From Magnaporthiopsis rhizophila (taxonomy: Eukaryota > Ascomycota > Sordariomycetes > Magnaporthales > Magnaporthaceae): a DNA stretch of 64,000 nucleotides. Position 1 is the first letter of the stretch, and the number at the start of each line of letters is the position of its first letter. Shown here piece after piece: positions 57,203 through 64,000 of this stretch. The translations under genes and the position numbers were made by a program. The notes beneath the pieces are model-generated. The model did not search any database. It worked only from the letters and a program-made list of their open reading frames with translations, and was not told the origin of the DNA. The stretch spans positions 186,001-250,000 of the forward strand of contig PYSS01000029.1 in assembly GCA_003049465.1 (NCBI GenBank). The letters run 5' to 3'.

Positions 57203-57631
57203 GTGTTAGTTGAATGCTGCAATAGATGGGGCTGGGAACGGAAACGGAAAAGGGGAGAGCAACTCACAGGCACAACCGACACAGCGCAGAAACACAATCA
57301 ACACCCTCCTCCCGCCGCCAAACTCGATCTTCCGGTCGCGGTCCAGCGGCGCCAGGTCGCCGACCTTGGGCACCTCGGCCGCCACGGGCACGGCGGGCGG
57401 CGGCGGGTTGAGCCACGCCTGCGCCGTTAGCGGCAGGCTCTTGACCGTCATCCACTTTGGCCAGCCGCCCGCGCCCGCGGCGCCGTCTTCGGGTTCGGTG
57501 CCCGGTGGGTTCTTGCGGAGCTTGTTGGGCTCGGAGCTGTTGTTGCTGCCTGTCAGAGCCGACATGTCGAGCGCGTTGCTCGGGATGCCGAGCTTCTTCA
57601 TGGCGACTTTGCCTGCCAGGCCTGAGAACAT
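56532..57631 (-). CDS. AhpC/TSA-type peroxiredoxin-like protein with CxxC
   Basis: Two minus-strand exons (57631-57268 and 57109-56532) encode 313 residues. Joining them restores the thioredoxin-fold segment RRVLIVFLRCVGCAFAQKTFLNLR, with redox pair Cys117/Cys120 directly before the splice junction. SCIAVSHSSPEATKKWLDLLGG and VVDEERAIYAAWGLGLGNTWYLFNP follow, as in the fungal AhpC/TSA (peroxiredoxin-like 2) group. Such proteins are thought to act as thiol antioxidants, but the substrate is not shown by the sequence. The N-terminal 75 residues are variable. The C-terminal part has an Ala/Glu-rich low-complexity insert and ends GAFAIDGRGTVVWGGKALRADDVMDLDMGVKILGF. The intron contains A/T homopolymers and an assembly gap, so its true length is unknown; the coding parts are unaffected. 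Confidence 0.85.
57113..57200. repeat. Poly-T tract containing an assembly gap (18 Ns at 57152-57169)
   Basis: Thirty-five Ts and a few Gs precede the Ns, and about 30 Ts follow. It lies wholly in the intron of the AhpC/TSA-like gene, where on the coding strand it is an A-tract ending AAAACAG at the acceptor. Confidence 0.9.
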
Positions 57632-58579
57632 GGTGGGCGATGCGTGTCGGTGTTGGTGGCGAGGTTTGGGTTGGTGGCGAATCCGACGTTGGGTGTCGTC
57701 CGCGGGTGCAAGAATGGATCAAGCCACGAGCAAAGACAGAGGGCTTTCACAGGATGGTGAAAAGCTATGCAAAACGCGTCTTTGTGCGAGATGGAGCGTG
57801 GAGAAGGAAACAGGATGGGAAACAGCTGTGATGTCTGCGCGGCGCTTTCAACCCTGAACCACTTGCAGCGATAAAGGACACCAACGAATCATAACCCGGA
57901 CGGCCCCAAGCCTCAGGCCATTCTGGACCGCGGCCGGCCAAACGCCTCTGTTTTTTTTTGACCCCGTTTGACACAGGGGCCGTCGCATCCGTCAACCATG
58001 ATCCCTGGTCTCGAAACATTTTGTCAAAACCAATGGCAAAGAAAAAGGGTCCAGATGTGGAGTCCGCGGCCCGACCCCTGCGCAGGTTGTCGTTTGCAGG
58101 GATGGAGCTGCTGCCCGACCCGGCTGAAGTGGAACGAACGGACGGACTCGTTGGCCTCATGGCGAACACGTGCGTTTCGATCGCCGGCTGGGAAAGGGAA
58201 TATGGAGGATGGCGCCGGACTGTTTTATGCGATCCGGGCGCTCGGTGCAACCCTATGCTGCGTTTCTGCTCGGGCTGTCGGAGCTGAAGATGTAACTACA
58301 GTCTGGCACAGAAACTCTGAGGAGTGTCCAATCAGAAGCACTAGATAAATTATCTAGGACGGTGTATTCTTCCTCGAGCCTACTCCAAGTTATATGTAAG
58401 AACCAACCAGGAGAGAGAGAGAGAGTATATGGGAATATCGTGTGTAATCATAAAATTAGGAATAAGTGGTGGGCAAAAAGAGGGAACGAAAGGAACCATA
58501 GCATCCATCATGAGCAATCCAGCCTCGTCACATCCAATGGTCAATCCGAACATTAACCACTACCAGCGAGCCCGCCACC
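57632..58579. other. Intergenic, no gene seen
   Basis: This holds the promoter of the AhpC/TSA-like gene and the 3' UTR of the SLC35F-type gene. No open frame resembles a known protein. Confidence 0.45.
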
Positions 58580-59797
58580 TCAAACAGCCCGATCCTCACC
58601 CTCCCCCACAAGCCCCTGCTTCCGGGCGTGGTTGAGGGCCTTGAGCTTGGCGGTGCCGATGCCCGCGACGCCGTCCTCCTGGTTGTCGCCGAGCCAGGGC
58701 TTCTTGGACTCGCCCAGGACGCCGCCGGCGAGGAAGTAGATGACGAGACCCAGGATGATGAGCACGAAGCTGACGGGGTACAGGCGGCGGACGACGTAGC
58801 CGAAGACGCTGACGCCGATGAGGACGCCCCAAAAGTTGCTCGTCAGCAGGCTGATGTTGTAAAAACCCGCGCTGGCCATGCGCAGCAGCAGGGGCACCAG
58901 GCTGTAGAAGAGCGTGAGCGCGAGCGTATACCCGACCAGGTAGCCGGCCACGGCGGGGGACCACTCGGCCGCCTCGAACTGGGCGCGGTCGAAGATGGCG
59001 GCCTGGACGCCGTTGATGAGAACCCCGAACACGCCCAGGAACGAGAGCACCTCGTACACGGGCCGTTTGCTGACGAACCACTCCTCGAACACGTTGCTCA
59101 GACCGTAGCACGTCGAACCCACCAGCGCAAACAGGTCCCCCTTCAACATGTTCTCCCCCTCGCCGCCGTTCTGGCCCGCGATGTGGTCCTGCGCGATCAG
59201 CAGGCCCATGCCGCCGCAGGCCAGCAGGATGCCCGCGATCTGGAAGAGGCGGTACCGCACCTTGAGCACCAGGAACGACAGGATGACGACGCACACGATG
59301 GCCCAAAAGTTGATGAGCTGCGCCGACAGAATGTTTGTGTAGCGGTACGCCAGCACGGTGAAGTAGTTGCCCTGCACGTCCAGGAAGCTGAGGATGAAGT
59401 ACTTCCAGCCGTCGCGCAGCCAGATGCCGCCGAGCCTGCGCGGGCCGTGGCGGTACAACGTGACGGACAGATAAATGATGGTCAGGAGGACGTAGACGAA
59501 AATCGTCTGGAAGGCCGGGATGGACACCTTTGCGTTGGACAGCAGCTGGCTGAAGGTGCTCGTCGCCGTGATGCACAGCGCCAGCACCTGGCCCAGCACC
59601 AGGACCGCCCAAAAGTCGAGCGTGGCCAGGTACGAGTACCAGTGCACGCTGCGCGCCTCCATCTGGTGCAGCGCCTGGCCCACAGCCGCGTCCTGGTCCG
59701 CGGCCGGGCCGGTGCCCGAGGCGCCGTGGTTGCCCGCCGTGTTGTCCACCACGTCGGCCTCGAGGGCCTTGGTGTCGAGGTCCTCACGGCTGGCCAT
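58580..59797 (-). CDS. SLC35F1/F2-like solute transporter (DUF914, DMT superfamily)
   Basis: A single exon of 405 residues with about ten hydrophobic helices between residues 58 and 365. The family pattern is clear: FWAVLVLGQVLALCITATSTFS, LSFLDVQGNYFTVLAYRYTNILSAQLINFWAIVCVVILSFLVLK, then a helix with GGMGLLIAQD, then GDLFALVGSTCYGLSNVFEEWFV and NISLLTSNFWGVLIGV. These match the SLC35F1/F2/F6 group of the drug/metabolite transporter superfamily, proteins of endomembranes or plasma membrane whose natural substrates are poorly known. The N-terminal 50 residues are polar and acidic. The start codon was taken as the first ATG of the frame; the first helix begins at a sensible distance after it. 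It points the same way as the following unknown gene. Confidence 0.88.
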   Translation of the reverse strand: MASREDLDTKALEADVVDNTAGNHGASGTGPAADQDAAVGQALHQMEARSVHWYSYLATLDFWAVLVLGQVLALCITATSTFSQLLSNAKVSIPAFQTIFVYVLLTIIYLSVTLYRHGPRRLGGIWLRDGWKYFILSFLDVQGNYFTVLAYRYTNILSAQLINFWAIVCVVILSFLVLKVRYRLFQIAGILLACGGMGLLIAQDHIAGQNGGEGENMLKGDLFALVGSTCYGLSNVFEEWFVSKRPVYEVLSFLGVFGVLINGVQAAIFDRAQFEAAEWSPAVAGYLVGYTLALTLFYSLVPLLLRMASAGFYNISLLTSNFWGVLIGVSVFGYVVRRLYPVSFVLIILGLVIYFLAGGVLGESKKPWLGDNQEDGVAGIGTAKLKALNHARKQGLVGEGEDRAV

Positions 59798-61022
59798 GAT
59801 GACGATTCTTTTGCGGTTTGGGATTGGATATCCTCTCAGATGACAATGTTTTTGGACCTCTGATCAGCTCAAGTCCGGTCTTTCTCGTCCCCTGCAGCAA
59901 GCGCAAAGACTCAAAGTCGCCTGCTGGTGAATATCAAGGCCGCAGCGGGCGGCGGCACATGTGGTGGTGCGACGCCGCGACGAGGGTGGATGGCAAAGGA
60001 CCGGAGAGGCACGAGGGCATGGAGAATAGGAACCTAGATAGAAGAAAATGGTTGACGGTCGAGAGCTGCCCAAAACAAGACGGGAAGGGACAGCTGGATG
60101 GCGTCACGAGACCTGACCCAAGTCTTTGGTAGTCCTGGTTGTCTTTTTTGTCAGGCGGCGGGTGGCGGGCGCTGCACGAGTAATATATCCCCGTCTTTTT
60201 TGCCGTGCTGAAATTTTCTTCAGCGAGTTCTCGACCGACCGACCGACCCGCTCGCTGTGGGGGATTCCCACACCACCAGCCGCCCGATGCGGTGGCCGAG
60301 TCTGGTTCTGAGCGGGGCAGCTGAGCGCCGAGACTTGTGCCGTGCCGCCTGACGTGCAGACCCATCGTCTGCTTTCCAACAACCAACACCGCTCCGGCCC
60401 GCGCAGGTATGCACAGATTGACAGATTGACAGCTGCATCCATGTCCGTCAAGGCGCCTAGTATTGCCCATCTGGCTCATCCACTGCATCCGGGCGTCGTA
60501 GATATCTTGCCCATATGACGCTTTACTGCGGGTGACATCCTCATACCCCGCGCCGTCCCAAGGCCCGGATCAAACTAGGCCCCGGTGGCTGTCCCGGGCA
60601 TGCTCTGCTATTGGCTTGGGATTGTGATTCGGCTGGCGTGTGGTCACGCAGAGGCGCCACTCTAGCACACCAACTCAAACCGGGCAAGGCCACCGTGATG
60701 CCAAGGAACTGTTGACCAAATCCTTTGAGGAGCAGATTACATTATCTATTGACCTAAACGCCAGCCGTGACCCCACGACTATCGAGCAGCTAGCAACCAA
60801 CCCAACGCCTTTGTATCCTGGAAAAAAATGGGGGTATTGTTGAAAAAAAGTATTGGAATGTGGTATAAACGTGTATGGAATCTCGATACTTTGGCCCGTC
60901 GTTCCTCTCCAGTCGTTTCTCGCACGCTATCCAAAGAGAAAAAGGATTTCGAATGGTTGTAAGAAGTCACAAAACATGGAGAAGCCACAAAAGAAAGGAA
61001 GCGAAAGGAACTTGGTGGCATG
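59798..61022. other. Intergenic, no gene seen
   Basis: Promoter of the SLC35F-type gene (C/T-rich on the minus strand near the start) and 3' UTR of the next gene. A short GACC repeat is at about 60230-60250. Nothing else is supported. Confidence 0.45.
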
Positions 61023-63920
61023 TTATATGAACCGGTTGCCAAACCGATCTGCGATGCCCGTGGGTGCTTCAAGCCCATGGTCGGGTCGGCGCTGGGCGGC
61101 CGGAATGTCCGGAAGAGGGCCTCGTGGACCTTGCCCACTCCACGCAGCGTTACCGTCTTTGAAGCCCTGTCTCTCCCTCTCGTAGCGGAGACTCAGGCCC
61201 CTAGCCATGCCAATCGTCCCCGAGCCTGCGCCCGCGGTCTTGGGCCGTGGGTCGTCGCACGCCGCCATGGGTGTGGTCAAGCTCCTCGTCGGTGTCAGCG
61301 GCGGCACTGTTGGCGACGGTGTAAAAGGCCCGGACGGGATCTCTTCCGCGTACTGCTGTGCGCTGAAGAGGTTTAACGGAGGGGGCACATGGTGCCGTTG
61401 CGGCTTGCGCACCGACGACGTCGTGGCCAGGCCGATACCCAACGCATTATTGCCTCCCTCGTGGCCCGGCCCGCCCGCCGTCCGCGGCCGTTGTGGAACG
61501 GTCTGCACATTGAGAGTAGGGGCCGGGAGTGGCCAGTTTGGATTGTCCATCATTGCGGGCGTTGTAGGGGCCGAAGCACCACCACCACCAAAGACGTTGT
61601 CCTTGTTGGGGAGCAAGGGGCTGGCTAGTGGTGCAGCGAAATCATTGTGCCGCGTGCCGCCTTCCGGGTTCGAGCCCCAGGGCTGCTCTTGCGCATGGCC
61701 CGGCCGCAGCTGCTGTTGCTGTGGTCTTGGGGGAGGGTGCAGTGCCTGCATCGACTCTGACTCGTCCGACGGCGTTCGCCGGGACGAGCCAGGAAACGGG
61801 ATTTCCCCCCTCATCGGCCCAACGGCGGCCCTCGGCGGTCCACGGTTTAGACTTCTGTCCGAGTTGGAGGGAAACACGCCGTACTCCTCTGGAGCAGGCC
61901 GGCGGGGTGTGTTGGGTCCCCGAACCATGGGTCCGGGTGCATTTAGCATAGGGCTAGATCTACCGGTGCTGGATTGGGCCGACTGCTGCCGACTGAGGTC
62001 GACGGCTGGCGGCGATTCTGCACGGAAAGCGTTCACCTCAGCCGAGGCAGCCACTCCCGTGAGGCTTTTATCCTTGGGACCCCAGTAGCCATTCGGGTTT
62101 GAACTGTTGGGCCCGTTACCGCGCTTGGGGAAAACAGGCGACGGTCCACCGCCCATTAGGCCCCCTGCCGGTGCCACAGCCCTCATGGGACTCCGTGGAG
62201 GGGGCTCCTGCGCATATGGCCTCGGTGGTGGTCGATCAACCGGACTTTCGGCTCCGAACCTATCTCTATCCATGGGACTCTCGGCCCTTGGTGGCTGAGC
62301 AGGAGCCCGTCCCATTGGGCTCTGGGCGCGGGAGCCGGGACCAGCAAACGGCGGAGTAGGGCGTTGCTCGTTCCGGATCTGCGGTGACTGAGCGCGCGCG
62401 TCGTAGTCCCTCAGTGGCATGCTTCTCCCAACAGGGCCCCCGGAAAGTCCAGCGTTCGGCAGGGGACCTTGACGCAGGGGACTTTGCGGCCTCGGCCCAC
62501 GGTTGTCGGCGAAGCTGGGCGAAGGTTTCCGATCATCGGGGTGCATCGGCGAGAGGCTGCTGCCGGCGCCGACACTAACGCCCCATACCGCAGCCTGCCA
62601 GTTCATCCCGTTGTTGCGCAGAGGCGCCGTTGCGGTGCTGCCGCTGCGTAGCCGAGAGTCGTCGCCCTGTGGCCGCGCTGCCCCAGCAGCGGCGGCAGCG
62701 GCCGCCTTATTCTTCTGCTCCGACTCCTGCTGTGCGCTGACCAGCGACTTTTCAAGCTCCTCAATCTTCATCGACAGGCTCTGCCGTCTTGCGCCGCTGA
62801 TGGTGAGCGTATCACGCTTTGCGGCCACATCACGGATCACGGGTTTGCTAAGATCAAATGCGTCGGACTCGTCCCAAACATCGCTATCGCCTGCCAAGGT
62901 GTGGTAGTCATGGCTGTCGTCATGGTGATCGTGGCTGTCCATGTCGTTGTCGTTGTCGCTATTAGTTATGGGTGCGCTGTCCTGGCTGCCACCGCGTTGT
63001 GATAGTGCCGGCGACGGCAGGGCGGTGGGGCCGAAGCCCTTGTGCTGGGGACGCAGGTTTCGTCCGCCGTCGAACTTGTCTCCCACACCATTTACCGATC
63101 GCGGAGGTGATGGCAGCGACCCTGTTGGGGGAGATGACGGAGGCCCTAAAGGGGACATCGGCAAGCCCACACCGGGCGGCGACCTGAAGCCAAAATTCGT
63201 CGTGATAGGAGAAGCCAGGGTCGAGGCCGAGGCGGCAGCGCCGGCCTTGCTTGTCGTGGACTCGATGTCATCATCACCCATCAGAGACCCCGTTCCGTCT
63301 ACATCCACCTGCAGCTCGAAATTGCCAAGGGGTGATTTGGGGGCGGGCGGCACAGCCCTGCCGAAGTGCACGTCAAGGGGGTTGACCCAAGGCTTGTTCT
63401 TGCGGTCTCCTGCCGGGGTCGTCGGTCGTCCGGCGGACGTGCCCGGGCGAAGCCCCGTGGACGGCGCCGCGAGACTGGTCGAAGATGAGTTCGCCCAGCG
63501 CATTCCTAGGTTCACGTCCGAGGCCGAGGACTTCAGGCCGGTGCCAGGAGCCTCGATGGTCCAGCTGGTGCCGGGCATGTTGGACAGATCGCGCATGCTC
63601 GTGGCGGCAAAGTTGTGAGTCTGCATGGCGTAGGGCGAATTCCGCATCGAACTCGACGTGCCCGGACGCGACGGGAAGTCATGCATGCCGGAGCTGAGGA
63701 CAGGCTTGCTCTTAACATTGTTACCAAAGTATTGTCCCTCCCCGAAGGTGTTCTGGTCCACCTTGTTCCGTTGCGCCGGCAAAGGAGCCGGCTTCGGGGG
63801 CTCGGCTTTTCTGCAGCGCGTGGGAGATTGCCTGGTCAGCATCGACGCGATGGGAGGGACATGGTGGGCCTGCGTTGGCAGGGCTTACTTCTTCTTCCCA
63901 AGCCCAAAAAAGGACACCAT
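61023..63920 (-). CDS. Large disordered Pro/Ser-rich protein, function unknown
   Basis: Two minus-strand exons (63920-63889 and 63831-61023) encode 946 residues. The short first exon gives MVSFFGLGKKK, which joins in phase to QSPTRCRKAEPPKP. I do not recognise a family. Nearly all of the chain is low in complexity: Pro, Ser, Gly, Arg and Asn with repeated short motifs such as RAQSP and RAESP around residues 480-560. Blocks that look constrained are NKVDQNTFGEGQYFGNN, DRKNKPWVNPLDVHFGR, a short coiled coil SLSMKIEELEKSLVSAQQESEQKNK at about 355-380, and the C-terminus GTIGMARGLSLRYERERQ followed by GIADRFGNRFI. This suggests a scaffold-like protein with short binding motifs. The single long open frame and the phase-matched junction make the gene itself secure. 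Confidence 0.78.
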
Positions 63921-64000
63921 CCTGAATGACCGTGACCGGATCTAGGTCGACGGAAGTAGGTATGTGTAAAGGGAAATTCTGTAGCAGACTTCAGGGTCAG
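63921..64000. other. Upstream region of the last gene
   Basis: Eighty bases of leader or promoter up to the window edge. Nothing else can be said. Confidence 0.4.

Noticed and set aside
58628..59863. Plus-strand open frame of over 400 codons opposite the SLC35F-type gene
   Set aside because: Composition (Glu, Asp, Val, His, Gln) is what antisense of a hydrophobic GC-rich gene gives; the minus frame has clear membrane helices and family motifs.

Overview
The window is nuclear DNA of a filamentous ascomycete, most likely a Sordariomycete and probably a member of the Sordariales. The reasons are short GT-AG introns of about 60-240 nt, GC-rich coding DNA with C/G-ending codons, Neurospora-type genes (a dynactin RO10 homologue and a glutamine-repeat-protein-1-like gene), a THI4 gene with a TPP riboswitch in a leader intron, and single tRNA genes between protein genes. 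One short run of Ns shows that this is a draft assembly.

Layout from left to right: the last codons of a gene (2-67, +); a Bax-inhibitor-1/LFG membrane protein (1476-2339, -); an unexplained stretch with a possible gene relic (2.7-4.3 kb); a LAG1-type ceramide synthase (6158-8062, +); dynein light intermediate chain (9365-11556, +); a DJ-1/PfpI protein (12048-13002, +); a secreted PL20-like glucuronan lyase (13568-14374, +); tRNA-Arg(ACG); THI4 (14885-16019, -) with its riboswitch (16054-16167, -); an unrecognised two-helix membrane protein (16744-18721, -); a DUF4185-like protein (19390-20754, -); a broken cytochrome P450 (22583-24348, +); the dynactin p24 subunit RO10 (24943-25652, -); a vacuolar-type amino acid transporter (26365-28382, +); an MFS transporter (29686-31576, +); a non-canonical poly(A) polymerase (33823-38179, -); about 13.8 kb without a convincing gene; a glutamine-repeat-protein-1-like gene (52002-54238, +); tRNA-Ser(CGA) with an intron; an AhpC/TSA-like redox protein whose intron holds the assembly gap (56532-57631, -); an SLC35F-type transporter (58580-59797, -); and a long low-complexity protein of unknown function (61023-63920, -).

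The genes are mostly ordinary housekeeping and membrane-transport functions and do not form one pathway. Two parts of the dynein/dynactin motor lie within 16 kb of each other. No biosynthetic cluster and no intact mobile element was seen. The best-supported regulatory element is the TPP riboswitch: its conserved core and P1 stem lie between a GTATGT donor and acceptor AGs just upstream of the THI4 start codon, the arrangement expected for riboswitch-controlled splicing. Exon boundaries were set by hand from splice signals and reading-phase agreement. All intron-containing models given for recognised families are phase-consistent from start to stop.
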